Notes: a model not told the origin generated them from the letters alone. A stretch of DNA of 64,000 nt from Sphingobacteriales bacterium (GCA_016711295.1 JADJTE010000002.1:186001-250000); one strand, 5' to 3'; shown: positions 19,734 through 31,213, counted from the first letter of the stretch. Numbers and translations are program-made.

Positions 19734-21991
19734 TTAGTGTTTGCCCAATTGTACGGTTTTTTCGTCGTTATTGTCGTTATTGGTAGCGGGCAAGTTTTTG
19801 ACTACTATTTTTTGGGGTTCGGCAGGGGCTTTTTTGTCGGCGTGGTGGGTTTGTTCGGCGAGTAGGGGTGCCATAACCAGAGCCACAATCGAAGACAATT
19901 TGATGAGGATATTCATCGATGGTCCCGAAGTGTCTTTGAAGGGGTCGCCTACGGTATCGCCTGTAACGGCTGCTTGGTGGGGCGGTGACGGGCGATTATC
20001 TTTGTGTTTATACCACATTTCCCCATTTATTTCTACGCCTTTTTCAAACGATTTTTTGGCGTTGTCCCATGCGCCACCAGCATTAGATTGGAATATAGCC
20101 CACAATACGCCGGATACTGTAACGCCTGCCATATAGCCGCCCAAGGCTTCGGCTCCCAGCGTAAGCCCGATGGCGATGGGCGTGACAAAGGTGATAACTC
20201 CAGGAATCATCATTTCCTGAATAGCTGCTTGGGTCGAGATAGCCACACAGCGGTCATATTCGGGTTTGCCTGTGCCGTCCATGATGCCTTTTATTTCGCG
20301 GAATTGGCGGCGCACTTCTTCGACCATTGACATAGCAGCACGACCTACCGCGCTCATCGCCAAAGCAGAGAATACTACGGGAATCATGCCGCCCACGAAG
20401 AGCGATGCCAATACGGGAGCTTTGAAAATGTTGATACCGTCAATACCTGTAAACTTGACGTAGGCGGCAAACAAGGCTAAGGCGGTGAGTGCTGCTGAGG
20501 CAATAGCGAATCCTTTGCCGATAGCGGCGGTAGTATTGCCTACCGAGTCGAGGATATCGGTGCGGGTGCGCACTTCTTCGGGTAGGTGGCTCATTTCGGC
20601 TATACCGCCTGCGTTGTCGGCTATTGGTCCAAAGGCATCGATGGCTAATTGCATAGCAGTAGTTGCCATCATAGCAGAGGCGGCAATGGCTACGCCGTAG
20701 AAGCCTGCAAAGTTATAGGACAATACAATGCCGATAGCGAACAGGATAACGGGCATCCAAGTACTCATCATGCCTACTGCCAGACCTGCGATGATATTGG
20801 TTGCCGCGCCTGTGCCCGATTGTTGTATGATTCGATTGACGGGTCCGCGGTTCATGGCGGTATAGTATTCGGTAATCATGCTGATAAAAGCACCTACTGC
20901 CAAGCCCACTAATACGGCATAAAATACATTGAGGTTGCTGACGGTGCGCACACCTTCGCCAAAAATTGCATGTCTAATTTGGCGGGCAGCATCCACATAA
21001 TTAAGCCGAAGCAAGCCACGCCCGTTAAGGCTATAGACAACCAGTTGCCTAAGTTTAGTGCGCCTTGTACGTTGCCGTTGTCGTCTTTGATTTTGACAAA
21101 CCAAGTGCCGATAATCGAAAATAGGATACCTAATCCTGCAATGACCAAAGGCAATAAAATGGGGGCGATGCCGCCGAAATTGTCGGTATACGCGCCGTTA
21201 TAGTCCATAATCAGGTAGTTGCCCAATACCATAGCTGCCAATACCGTAGCTACATACGACCCGAACAAGTCGGCTCCCATACCTGCTACGTCGCCTACAT
21301 TATCGCCTACGTTGTCGGCAATGGTGGCGGGGTTGCGAGGGTCGTCTTCGGGAATGCCTGCTTCGACCTTACCTACTAAGTCGGCACCCACATCGGCGGC
21401 TTTGGTGTATATGCCACCCCTACGCGGGCAAATAGTGCGATAGATTCGGCACCGAGCGAAAATCCGGTCAATACTTCTAATACTTGTACCATATTTTGGG
21501 CCGATGTCATTTGTCCGCCCATGAAGAAGTGATAAAAGGCGATAAACAGAAGGCTAAGCCCTAATACGGCGAGTCCTGCAACACCCAAGCCCATGACTGT
21601 GCCGCCCGCGAATGATACTTTGAGGGCTTGCGCCAAACTTGTACGCGCAGCTTGGGTGGTGCGCACATTGGCTTGTGTAGCGATACGCATACCGATATAG
21701 CCCGCCGTAGCTGAAAGGTAGCTCCAATCAGAAGGCTACGATGATGAGCCAATGTGAGTGTGGTACTATTGCCGCTAAGATGCCCAATAATACGCTGGCA
21801 ATGGCGGCAAAGATAGCTAAAACACGGTATTCGGCTTTTAAGAACGCCATAGCACCAGCGGCAATGCTATTGGCTATGTTTTGCATATTTGCTTCGCCCG
21901 CGTCTTGTTTGCTCACCCAAGATGCTTGTAGCCACATATATATCAAGGCTATTAGACCGAATAGCGGAGTTAAATAGAGTAAAAATCCCAT
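19734..21991 (-). CDS. hppA: Membrane-bound ion-translocating pyrophosphatase (four frame breaks)
   Basis: Polytopic inner-membrane enzyme that hydrolyses pyrophosphate and pumps H+ and/or Na+; 753 residues when healed. The N-terminal helix is 'MGFLLYLTPLFGLIALIY'. Active-site loops include DVGADLVGKVEAGIPEDDPR, DNVGDNVGDVAGMGADLF and, near the C-terminus, AGGAWDNAKK and TGDTVGDPFKDTSGP. The motif GNTTAAIGKGFAI has Ala where K+-independent enzymes have Lys, so K+ dependence is expected. The helix after DNVGDNVGD reads GADLFGSYVATV and lacks a Glu, so the coupling ion cannot be assigned simply. Single bases are missing near 21729, 21714, in the C4 run 21417-21420 and in the A5 run 20961-20965. 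The C-terminus has an extra hydrophilic tail rich in Asn and Asp. Confidence 0.95.
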
Positions 21992-22036
21992 TATTATATG
22001 ATTGTTTTATTGTTTATATAGTGCTCAAAAAGTCTG

Positions 22037-22067
22037 CAAAGGTACGAACAAAAAGCACTACAGACAA
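22037..22067 (-). promoter_or_regulatory. Probable hppA promoter
   Basis: Minus strand reads TTG at 22067-22065, then 20 bases, then TACCTTTG at 22044-22037, the Bacteroidota -33/-7 pattern. The -7 box is 45 bases upstream of the hppA ATG. Confidence 0.6.
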
Positions 22068-22071
22068 TATT

Positions 22072-23116
22072 CTACCACTTAAATTCTAACTTATCCCAAA
22101 TATTCTTAATCAGCGATTTTCTTTGGAGGGTCACTTGGTAATTGATTGATACATACATACCTGTTTTGGGCTTAAAATCGCTGATTTTTTGCCCTCCGTC
22201 AAATAGCGATATAGACCTCGCTAATACTGTGCCCAACTCAATGCCGAGCCTGCCGCCTTCGGTGCGGTGTTCGGCGGTAGTCGATACTTTGAGGTGTGCC
22301 GAGCGCATACCAAGCCGCTCGGCTTCGGCTGTCAGGGGATTGGGGCGGCTAAATCCGGTCTGGAAGCCACTTAGGGCTATTTCTGCCGATGCGCGAAGGT
22401 TTTTATGCTTGCGATAGGATATACGGGCTTGTAAGGGTAGCGTGATTTGCAGGTCGAAAAGGGCGGTAGAGCAGTATAAGCACCGATAAAGGGTAGGGGC
22501 AGTAGTCGCCCGTCGGTATAGTTGATATAGCCACCGTAATACAAAATAAACCCATATTTGATAATTCGGGCTTGCCCGCCCATTGCAGTAAAGATAGGTT
22601 TTAATTGGCGCATTGTTGTGCCGTCTTCTGAAAAACCGAGCGTAGCTTGGTAAAAAAGGAGGCGAAATTTGCGTTGGAGGTGCAAACCCATTACGCCCGT
22701 GTTGAAATAATAGCCCCTATGCGCACTACTGTCGGTAGAGGTACTTAGCGTGGTGCTGCGAAAGCCGCCGTTGGCAGTCCAGAATAGTTGGTAGCCGCTC
22801 ACATCTACGGGTAGTGTTCGCCCGATGTTTTGTACATCTTTCCAACTTTTGATATTTTTCCAATTTTTAGCTTGTCCAGATTTAGGTCAAACTCAATTTC
22901 TCCTTTTATGGGCACGCTTGCCTGAACACCTACGGCGAGGGCATTATACAATTCGGCATCGCCGCTACGCATCGGACGAGGCAGCGTCCACTCGCCGCCC
23001 ACCGAGAGGGACGGCTGAAAAATTTGGGCAAATTCTTTGACCTGCAACGATTGTGCAGCGAGATAGGTACAATAATTGCAGCTAAGAAGTAGGAAGGCTA
23101 CTATTTTAATAGACAT
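22072..23116 (-). CDS. Exported, probably outer-membrane beta-barrel protein of unknown function (two frame breaks)
   Basis: No specific family recognised. About 348 residues when one base is added near 22838-22842 and one near 22457-22466. A signal peptide (MSIKIVAFLLLSCNYCTYLAAQ) is followed by 'SLSVGGEWTLPRPMRSGDAE', then alternating aromatic and polar strands such as YQLFWTANGGFRSTTLS and KYGFILYYGGYINYTDGR. The C-terminal end 'MYVSINYQVTLQRK' resembles a final barrel strand but is followed by a short basic tail. Reading across the second break gives 'FDLQITLPLQARISYRK', another amphipathic strand. The start at 23116 is 207 bases from the divergently transcribed protease gene. Confidence 0.6.
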
Positions 23117-23323
23117 AATTTAAGAAAAAATTGGGATATTGATTGCAATAAGAAGTAAGCACAAAAGTAGCTATGCTATATTGTTTATAAGTGCTAATAG
23201 GCAAGCTATTACAAAATAATGACACTTCGAAGTTTAAGCACAACAATTTGAGTGATAAAATCGTAAAAATAGATAGCCTGAAACACATCACCTTATTTGT
23301 TCATACCAGAAAGTGCCAAAACT

Positions 23324-26300
23324 ATGCTAAAATATTTATCGACATTTATGCTGCTGTTGAGCCTTGTGTGGTTCGACCTAAATGCACAAGACACCCCCGC
23401 TGCCGACTGCTGGACGGGTAGGTTGTTTGTCAAAATAAAAGATAATGTCTATGTAACGTTGCCTGATTACGACCGCCAAAAAAATGCGGGCAAGGTGGTG
23501 CAATATCCTGTCTTAGGTCCTTTATTAGAACAATTTGAGGTCGAAAAGATAACTCATGCTTTTCCACTATTGCGCTCTACCACCTTTGACAATACATACG
23601 AAGTACATTTCGACCCCGCTAAAAGTACAGACGAATTTGTACGGTTCTTGGCTGCCAACCCTACGGTCGAATATGCAGAAAAAGTGCCCATTGACCGCCT
23701 CTGCTACGACCCCAACGACCCCAAAGAAGGCGATGGTACGCAATGGTCATTGAATACGATACAAGCACAAGCAGCGTGGGATATTAACGTAGGTAGTTCG
23801 GCGGTGACTGTGGCATTGTTGATGATGCCATATTAACTACGCACGAAGATTTGGCCGGAGCTTTATGGGTCAATGCTAATGATACCCCAGGAAATGGCAT
23901 TGATGATGACGGCGATGGATATATAGATAATATAAATGGATGGGACTGTGCTGATAACGATAATAATACCAATCCTCCTGCTACGGCTTCGGCTACTTCG
24001 TTCGGACATGGAACGCATTGTGCGGGTATAGCAGGTGCAACAACTAATAACGCGATAGGTGTAGCATCTATTGGAAACGGCATCAAAATTATGCCTATTA
24101 AATGTACATCGAATAGTAGTGCCGACCCCAGCATTATCACACACGGTTGGACGGGTGTTCAATGCGCTATTGCTTCGGGAGCTGACATTATCAGCCTGTC
24201 GTGGGGCAGCACGGTTTATTCCTCGACCTACCAAAACTTGGTCAATTATGCCGAGAGCCAAGGCGTAGTGATGGTAGCCGCTGCGGGCAATGCAGGCAAT
24301 ACGTCTCCTTTCTATCCCGCAGGTTATGATATTTGTATCGGCGTAGCTGCCACTACCAGTTCCGATACCAAAGCCAGTTATTCTAATTATGGCTCATGGG
24401 TAGATGTTTCTGCGCCAGGCAGTAGTATATATGGTGTTGTGCCGTCGGTAAGCAATAATACCTATGCCAATAAAAGTGGAACATCGATGGCAACGCCACT
24501 TACGGCGGGTTTGTTGGGTTTGATGTTGTCTAATGATGCCTCGCTCACGCCTTCGCAGTTGCGCAGTTGTTTGTTTTCGAGCGCGGTAAATATTAATACC
24601 CAAAATGCCAGCTATTCGGGCATGCTCGGTGCGGGACGCATCAATGCTGCCTCCGCAGTAGGTTGTGTAGCTTCGCTCAATAATGCCACGTCTACATCAT
24701 GTAATGCTCCTGGCAATATTGCGGCTTCTAATGTTACTTCCAATAGTGCTACACTATCATGGGCGGGCATCAGTGGGGCTAATTCGTATGGCATTCGCTA
24801 CCGGGCACAGGGACTTACTATGTGGAGCAGCGAACAAACCACTACCAGCACCTCGCTGGCTATTACAGGTTTGGCAGCCAGTACTACCTACGAACTACAA
24901 GCCCGTAGTATTTGCGAGAGCAGTTCGAGTAGCTATTCATCAATAAGCACTTTCATCACACCCGCTAGTACTTGTAGTGTGCCTACTAATGTAGTAGCTG
25001 CTAACCTAACGAATAGTACTGCCACTATATCATGGGCAGCGATAAGCGGGGCAAGTTCTTACACCGTGAGGTTTAGAGTAAGCGGAGGTGCTTGGAGCAG
25101 CGACATCAGTACTGCCGCCACGTCCGTAACTTTATCGGGGCTTACAAGCAGCACTACTTACGAGGTACAAGCAAAAACGGTATGTAGCGCGAGTAGTAGC
25201 AGCGCATATACCTCGTCTGCTACGTTTTAGTACTACTGCGCCTGTTTGTAATACTCCTACGAATTTGACCAGTAATAGCATTACCCAAAATAGCGCGATG
25301 GTGTCGTGGACAACTGTTTCGAGTGCAAGTTCTTATACCGTTCGCTTCCGAATGGTGGGTGGCACTTGGGGAGCAGATATCGGCGTAAGTAGTGGTACAA
25401 CTGCCGCTATTACGGGTTTAACGGCATCGACGAACTACGAATTTCAAGTAAAAACCAATTGCAGTACGAGTAATAGTAGTGCCTATACCAATTCAGCTAC
25501 TTTTGTTACTACTGCGCCCGCCACCACCTGCAACGCGCCCGCTAATTTGTCGAGCAGTAGCGTTACTTCGAGCGGAGCAACGGTATCGTGGACGGCGGTT
25601 TCGGGCGCGTCTAATTATACGGTCAATGTGCGGGCGGTAGGTAGCAGTACTTGGGGTAGCGATATTTCGACTGCCTCTACCAGCACAGCACTATCGGGTT
25701 TGACGGCATCGACCAATTACGAATTTCAAGTAAAAACCAATTGCAGCACAAGCAGCAGCAGTGCCTACGCTACGGCAGCTACATTTACGACTACGGCAGC
25801 TACAACTACTTCTTGCGGTGTTCCGACAGGTCTATCGGCTTCTAATATTGCGAGTAATAGCGCAACCCTAAGTTGGAATACACTGTCAGGTGCTACGAGT
25901 TATGCGCTGCGCTATCGTCGGTCGGGCACCACTACTTGGACGACTACGACCAGCACGACGACGAGCAAATCGGTTACGGGTCTTCTAACGGGTAATCTCT
26001 ACGAATGTCAGGTGCGAGCTACGTGTGGCACGAGCAACGGCAGTTATTCCGCTTCTACCACCTTTACGCCCACCGCCGCCACCACCTGCAATACCCCCGC
26101 TAATTTGTCGAGTAGCAGCGTTACTTCGAGCGGAGCAACGGTATCGTGGACGGCGGTTTCGGGCGCGTCTAATTATACGGTCAATGTGCGGGCGGTAGGT
26201 AGCAGTACTTGGGGTAGCGACATTTCGGCTGCCTCTACCAGCACAGCACTATCGGGTTTGACGGCATCTACGAATTACGAATTTCGTGTAAAAACCAATT

Positions 26301-27558
26301 GCAGCACAAGCAGCAGCAGTGCCTACGCTACGGCAGCTACATTTACGACTGCGGCAGCTACAACTACTTCTTGCGGTGTTCCGACAGGTCTATCGGCTTC
26401 TAATATTGCGAGTAATAGTGCAACCCTAAGTTGGAATACACTGTCAGGTGCTACGAGTTATGCGCTGCGTTATCGTCGGTCGAACGCACTACTTGGACGA
26501 CTACGACCAGCACGACGACGAGCAAATCGGTTACGGGTCTTCTAACGGGTAATCTCTACGAATGTCAGGTGCGAGCTACGTGTGGCACGAGCAACGGCAG
26601 TTATTCCGCTTCTACCACCTTTACGCCCACCGCCGCCACCACCTGCAACACCCCGACCAATTTGTCGAGCAGTAGCGTTACTTCGAGCGGAGCAATGGTA
26701 TCGTGGACGGCGGTTTCGGGTGCGTCTAATTATACGGTCAATGTGCGGGTGTTAGGTAGTAGTACTTGGGGTAGCGATATTTCGACTGCCTCTACCAGCA
26801 CAGCACTATCGGGTTTGACGGCATCTACGAATTACGAATTTCGAGTAAAAACCAATTGCAGCACAAGCAGCAGCAGTGCCTACGCTACGGCGGCTACATT
26901 TACGACTACGGCAGCTACAACTACTTCTTGCGGTGTTCCGACAGGTTTGGCGGCTTCGAGTATTACAGGCAGTGGCTTTACTATGACTTGGAATACCGTA
27001 TCAGGGGCTACGAGCTATACCTTGCGCTACCGCGTATCGGGTGCAACTTCTTGGATAACCAGCGCGTCGTCTACGACTTCAAAAACTATTAGCGGGCTAA
27101 CTCCCGGCGCATCATACGATACCCAAGTAAAGGCAATTTGTGGCACGAGCAATGGTTCTTATTCAAGTACAATATTGGTGGTTATGCCCGCTACTACACA
27201 AAGTTTTGATGAGGAATATGAGGGCGACACAGGGGGTAGCTCTTATGGTGCGGAGGACAATCAATGTCCTGATATGGATATAGCATTTGATTATACCGTG
27301 AGCAACGGCACCGTTTCGTTTGACGACCAATCAATGATTGATTATACCGCATTTTTATGGAATTTTGGCGACGGCGATTTTGCCGAAACCCGCCACCCGA
27401 CCCACCACTATGCCGAAAATGGCACTTATTTGTTTGAAGTACGTGTTACGGACAAGTCGGGTTGTGTAGGTAATTTTAGCGGATTTGTCTATATTACTGA
27501 TGATGAACCAAGCGACGATATGATAGATGCAACGCAACTAAAAGACTTTAATAGATGA
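23324..27558 (+). CDS. Secreted subtilisin-like (S8) protease with nine FN3 modules and a PKD domain (three frame breaks)
   Basis: Large exported serine protease, about 1,411 residues when healed. The signal peptide (MLKYLSTFMLLLSLVWF to LNAQ) precedes a propeptide containing 'PTVEYAEKVPIDR'. The catalytic triad is Asp in TVALVDDAILTTHEDL (restored by one base at 23816-23820), His in SFGHGTHCAGIAGA and Ser in NKSGTSMATPLTAG. An S8 insert 'GIDDDGDGYIDNINGWDC' is typical of Bacteroidota subtilases. Nine fibronectin type III modules follow, each opening with CxxP and ending in a Tyr-rich strand, and modules 4-9 are near-identical pairs. A PKD domain has AFLWNFGDGDF. Other breaks lie in the T4 run 25225-25228 and near 26480-26485. 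No classic T9SS C-terminal domain was seen, so its export route beyond Sec is unresolved. Confidence 0.93.
25541..27000 (+). repeat. Tandem 557-558 bp repeats inside the FN3 region
   Basis: Repeat starts align at 25541, 26099 and 26656, each opening with (G/A)C(T/C)AATTTGTCGAG. Each unit encodes two FN3 modules, an 'NLSSSSVTSSGA' type and a 'GLSASNIASNSA' type. The first two units are almost identical over the full length; the third diverges gradually in its second module. The second unit is one base short because of the frame break near 26480. Confidence 0.85.
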
Positions 27559-27670
27559 TAGACGCGTAGCAAGTACGGTACAGGATAAACGGCTTACGTT
27601 AGATATTAATTGATTGATAATGAGCGCATTATAGTAATAATATATTGCCAATCACGGCTGATTAGCACCC

Positions 27671-27708
27671 AAAAAACCCCATCAAACACGTATTTGATGG
27701 GGTTTTTT
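27671..27708. terminator. Bidirectional intrinsic terminator
   Basis: AAAAAACCCCATCAAA and TTTGATGGGGTTTTTT are perfect 16-bp inverse repeats with a 6-base loop, flanked by A and T runs. It separates the convergent protease and arginine decarboxylase genes. Confidence 0.9.
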
Positions 27709-27733
27709 GGCATGGTAGCTTGGGCTTGTGCAG

Positions 27734-29125
27734 CTAATAGCCCAATATTTGGAGCATGTGTTCGGGGTTTTGCGAGTCGCTAAATAGGCGCGAGCTATAG
27801 TTGCCGTTGCCGTCGCTATCGACCAAAACGTATTTGGGCGATGGAATGAGGCAATGTTTGATGCCGCCAAAACCCGTCAGCGATTCTTGATACGCGCCGA
27901 CGTGAAAAAAACCTAAATAGAGAGGTTCTTCGTCGCCATTGATTTGGGGTAGGTATAGGTTATTGCGGTGTACGCGCGAACTGTAGAAGTCGTTGCCGTC
28001 GCAGCTCAGCCCGCCTATTGTGACGCGCTGGTATTCGCTGTTCCATTTATTGACGGGTAGCAAAATGAATCGTTGTCTGATGCCGTATATATCGGGCATA
28101 GTGGTCATCATTGAGCCGTCTATCATATACCATTTTTCGCTATCGTTTTGTTGTTTTTCGGTAATGACCCTAAAAATCATAGCACCGCTTTCGCCGACTG
28201 TAAAATTGCCAAATTCGGTAAAGATATCGGGGCAGGGTACTTCGGCTTTTTCGCAGGTAATTTTTATTTGATAAACTATTTCGCTGATGAGGTATTCGTA
28301 GTCGGGTGCGGGGTCTAAGGAGTAGCGTATGGGCAGCCCGCCGCCTATGTTAATCATCGATAGGTCGGGGCATATCTTGGACAATTGGCAATATATCCGC
28401 AATATTTTGGAGAGTTCATTCCAGTAGTAGGTTTCGTCTTTAATGCCGGTATTGATAAAAAAGTGCAGCATTTTGAGCGAAAACTGCGGGTTGTTGCGGA
28501 GATTGTTTTCGTAAAATGAAAAGATATCTTGGTATCGTATGCCCAAGCGCGAGGTATAGAACTCAAAAGTGGGTTCTTCTTCTGCTGCTACGCGGATACC
28601 CAAGGGGCAAACACCGTCAATGTATTTGGAATAGAAATTGAGTTCGGTCATATTGTCGATGACGGGCAATACATTGAAGCCTTCATTGCGCAACTGACTG
28701 ATTTTGTAGATATATTCGCGGGGTTTGAAGCCATTACATACGATAAACGTAGTTTTATCGATGCGTTTATCGGCATATAGGCAGCGCACCAAATCGACAT
28801 CGAACGAGGAGGATAACTCTAAATGAATATCGTTTTCGAGGGCTTCGTGCAGTACAAATGCGAAATGCGAACTTTTCGTACAGAAGCAATATCGATAAGT
28901 GCCCTTATAATCATGCTTGCGAATTGCCTCGCTAAACAGTCGCTTCGATTTTTGGATTTGCGCGCTAATTTTAGGCAAATAGCACAAACGCAGGGGCGTG
29001 CCGTACTCTTCTACGAGTTTCATCAAAGGCACATCATAAAAATACAAATTGCCATCAATCACCTGAAAACCTTCTTGCGGAAAGTAGTAGGTCTGGTCAA
29101 TAAGGTCGATGTATTTGTTAGTCAC
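27734..29125 (-). CDS. speA: Biosynthetic arginine decarboxylase-like PLP enzyme (fold III)
   Basis: Cytoplasmic alanine-racemase-fold decarboxylase, 463 residues, intact. The PLP Lys is in 'YCFCTKSSHFAF' near residue 82. The glycine-rich phosphate-binding segment is 'MINIGGGLPIRYSLDP', and the C-terminal active-site Cys/Asp lie in 'GGLSCDGNDFYS'. Bacteroidota members of this length are annotated as arginine decarboxylase, giving agmatine for polyamine synthesis. A diaminopimelate or carboxynorspermidine decarboxylase role is possible for the fold, but the N-terminal 'YFPQEGFQVIDGNLYFYDVP' fits the arginine-type subgroup. The gene stands alone with its own promoter and a terminator. Confidence 0.85.
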   Translation of the reverse strand: MTNKYIDLIDQTYYFPQEGFQVIDGNLYFYDVPLMKLVEEYGTPLRLCYLPKISAQIQKSKRLFSEAIRKHDYKGTYRYCFCTKSSHFAFVLHEALENDIHLELSSSFDVDLVRCLYADKRIDKTTFIVCNGFKPREYIYKISQLRNEGFNVLPVIDNMTELNFYSKYIDGVCPLGIRVAAEEEPTFEFYTSRLGIRYQDIFSFYENNLRNNPQFSLKMLHFFINTGIKDETYYWNELSKILRIYCQLSKICPDLSMINIGGGLPIRYSLDPAPDYEYLISEIVYQIKITCEKAEVPCPDIFTEFGNFTVGESGAMIFRVITEKQQNDSEKWYMIDGSMMTTMPDIYGIRQRFILLPVNKWNSEYQRVTIGGLSCDGNDFYSSRVHRNNLYLPQINGDEEPLYLGFFHVGAYQESLTGFGGIKHCLIPSPKYVLVDSDGNGNYSSRLFSDSQNPEHMLQILGY

Positions 29126-29541
29126 GACGCATATAAGAATATATTTTTTTACAGTAGTAATCCCGTCATCGGATTTTGAGGCGCAAAGGTAGCCTTTTTA
29201 TGTGGTTTTTCAAAATAGTATTTGGGTAATTTACAGATGCCATACCCGTACATTTTTGAGCGTTAATAGCTGAATAGTTATGATTGGCAATTTTTGATTG
29301 GCAATTGCTCTTGTTTTTCGATGGGCTGAAATGAAAATTGAGCTGCAAAACTGAATTTTTAGCGCACGACCGCTACCAAAAAACTACCAATTTTTAGTGC
29401 AAGTTAAATTTTTGCCCCGAACCTTTATCTTGTTATTAGTCATGCTTTGGATTATATAGTAACCAATATAACGCGATTATCGTATAATATGATACAGCAC
29501 CACCTCTAATTATCTTTTATTCACGTTATTGTACCAGCCAC
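29126..29541. other. Divergent intergenic region
   Basis: 416 bases between arginine decarboxylase (minus) and the CAP protein (plus). Near the left end is the decarboxylase promoter. Around 29281-29310 a 12-base segment GATTGGCAATTT is directly repeated. No further gene or RNA is supported; a possible minus-strand frame at 29166-29348 overlaps the promoter and is rejected. Confidence 0.5.
29184..29214 (-). promoter_or_regulatory. Promoter of arginine decarboxylase
   Basis: On the minus strand TTTG (29214-29211) is followed after 19 bases by TACCTTTG (29191-29184), a full match to the Bacteroidota -33/-7 consensus. The start codon is about 58 bases downstream. Confidence 0.7.
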
Positions 29542-31047
29542 ATGAAAACATTATTTCTTGGGGTTGTCCTACTTGTTGTAGCCAACAGTATTTTGTGTGC
29601 TCAAATCAATACATTTGATAATAATGTTATTTTAGAGCCAGGGATTAGTTGCCCTACTGGTAGTGAAGTAACCATTGCGCAAAATCAGGCAGCAGAAGAT
29701 GTATTGCTTGAGATGATTAACGCACTTAGGGCGCAAAACAGTTTGCCACCTTTGGGCAAGTCTGCCGCACTGACCGAAGCGGCGCGGTATCACGCCAAGG
29801 ACATGTGCGACTTTAACTACTTCAACCACGCTTCGCAAGATGGCAATGGCAATACGGTCTGTACGCCATTTAGCAGTATTGGAGCATTTTATGCTTGGTT
29901 AGCGGCTGCCGAAAATATTTGCGCGGGCTATACTACGCCTACGGGAGCGTTTGAGGCTTGGGCGCAGAGCCAAGGGCATCTCAATAATATGCTTAGTACC
30001 AATGTGTATGAAATAGGGATAGCCTATTTTAGTTCGCCGACAGCGCAATATGGCTCCCGTTGGGTGATGAATGTGGGTAAAAAAAATAATATTTACCCCG
30101 TTATACTCAATGGCGAAGCCCTCACAGCCACCGCTACTCCCTTATCCTTATATACCTATGGCAGTGGCGTATTTACCGAGATGCGTACTAAAATTAACAA
30201 TGGTGCTTGGAGCAGCTGGTTGCCATTTGCCACTAATAGCGAGGTGGATATTGCAGGAATGAGTGATGGCTTGTGTACCGTATCTGTGGAAATGCGCAAT
30301 GCATCGGGGAGTATTACCGCCGCTGCCAGCGACCAAATCACACTCGATTTGGGGGCTACCACACCGCCACCTGCCGTTACGATATTGGTCAAAGCCAAAG
30401 CTATGCTACAAGGTTGTTTTAATACTACCAATAGCCTGATGACTACCCACCTTCAACAGAACAGTATACTGCCCACTGCCCAACCTTTCAATACCAGCCC
30501 TTGGAACTATGCAGGCAACGAAACTATGAGTGCTATACCAAGCAATATGGTCGATTGGGTATTGCTCGAAGTGCGCAGCAGCAGCGATAATAGCCAAATA
30601 GTAGCACAAAAGGCGGCACTCTTGCTCAACAATGGCAGTATCATCGACGCAAGCGGCAACCCTGCGGGAGTAGTTTTTAACGGACTAACCAATAATGCTA
30701 CTTACTATCTGTCGCTCAAAACACGCCACCATTTAGCTGTACTGGGCAGCAATAGCGTGCAATTGCCCAATGCTACGCCTTACGACTTTACCGACACCGA
30801 CCAAGTAGTCGATGGCAGCCAACAACTATACCTTGCTACGCCCGATATAGGCACGCTACGAGCAGGTGATATGGACAATAACGGAACTATTACTGTATCA
30901 GACTTTAATTTGTTACAAGCACAATCGGGACAAATCAATGTCTATAATAATAGCGATTGCAACTTAGACCGCAGCACCACTGTAGCCGACTTTAACCTAT
31001 ATGCCCTCAATATTAGCAAAATAGGGGTAGCCCAAATCAGGTATTAA
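29542..31047 (+). CDS. Secreted CAP-domain (SCP/PR-1) protein with a dockerin-like C-terminus
   Basis: Exported protein of 501 residues, intact frame. The signal peptide is 'MKTLFLGVVLLVVANSILC' ending at AQ. The CAP domain has 'LLEMINALRAQNSLPPL', 'AARYHAKDMCDFNYFNHAS' and 'AWAQSQGHLNNMLS', containing the family's paired His residues (HAKDM and GHLNNM). A middle beta-rich region of unknown type follows. The last about 60 residues carry two calcium-loop-like repeats, 'AGDMDNNGTITVSDFN' and 'CNLDRSTTVADFN', as in the dockerin-like tails of Bacteroidota surface proteins. Biochemical role is unknown; CAP domains bind sterols or act in host and cell-surface processes in other systems. Confidence 0.85.
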   Translation: MKTLFLGVVLLVVANSILCAQINTFDNNVILEPGISCPTGSEVTIAQNQAAEDVLLEMINALRAQNSLPPLGKSAALTEAARYHAKDMCDFNYFNHASQDGNGNTVCTPFSSIGAFYAWLAAAENICAGYTTPTGAFEAWAQSQGHLNNMLSTNVYEIGIAYFSSPTAQYGSRWVMNVGKKNNIYPVILNGEALTATATPLSLYTYGSGVFTEMRTKINNGAWSSWLPFATNSEVDIAGMSDGLCTVSVEMRNASGSITAAASDQITLDLGATTPPPAVTILVKAKAMLQGCFNTTNSLMTTHLQQNSILPTAQPFNTSPWNYAGNETMSAIPSNMVDWVLLEVRSSSDNSQIVAQKAALLLNNGSIIDASGNPAGVVFNGLTNNATYYLSLKTRHHLAVLGSNSVQLPNATPYDFTDTDQVVDGSQQLYLATPDIGTLRAGDMDNNGTITVSDFNLLQAQSGQINVYNNSDCNLDRSTTVADFNLYALNISKIGVAQIRY

Positions 31048-31075
31048 GGAGAGCACAAAAAAAATGCGCTCATTA

Positions 31076-31108
31076 TTTGGCTACTTCAAACAAAATGCCG
31101 TATCTTTG
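31076..31108 (+). promoter_or_regulatory. tRNA-His promoter
   Basis: TTTG at 31076-31079 and TATCTTTG at 31101-31108 are separated by 21 bases. The extended box GCCGTATCTTTGC is repeated exactly at 49971-49983 upstream of asnS. Transcription would start just before the tRNA. Confidence 0.75.
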
Positions 31109-31119
31109 CGCCACAAATG

Positions 31120-31193
31120 GTACTCATAGCTCAGTAGGTTAGAGCGTCGGATTGTGGTTCCGAAGGTCGTGGGTTCGAGCCCCATTGGGTACC
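31120..31193 (+). tRNA. tRNA-His (GTG anticodon)
   Basis: Full cloverleaf: acceptor GTACTCA/TGGGTAC, D-stem GCTC/GAGC, anticodon stem TCGGA/TCCGA with loop TTGTGGT (anticodon GTG at 31154-31156), T-arm GTGGG-TTCGAGC-CCCAT. A G at 31119 can serve as the extra G(-1) opposite C73 at 31193, the hallmark of tRNA-His. The next bases, 31194-31196, read CCA. Confidence 0.97.
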
Positions 31194-31213
31194 CCACTTA
31201 TGGATTTTCTATT

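Noticed and set aside
25541..27180. Repeats in the FN3 region as a CRISPR array
   Set aside because: Units are about 558 bp, coding and tandem, without unique spacers.
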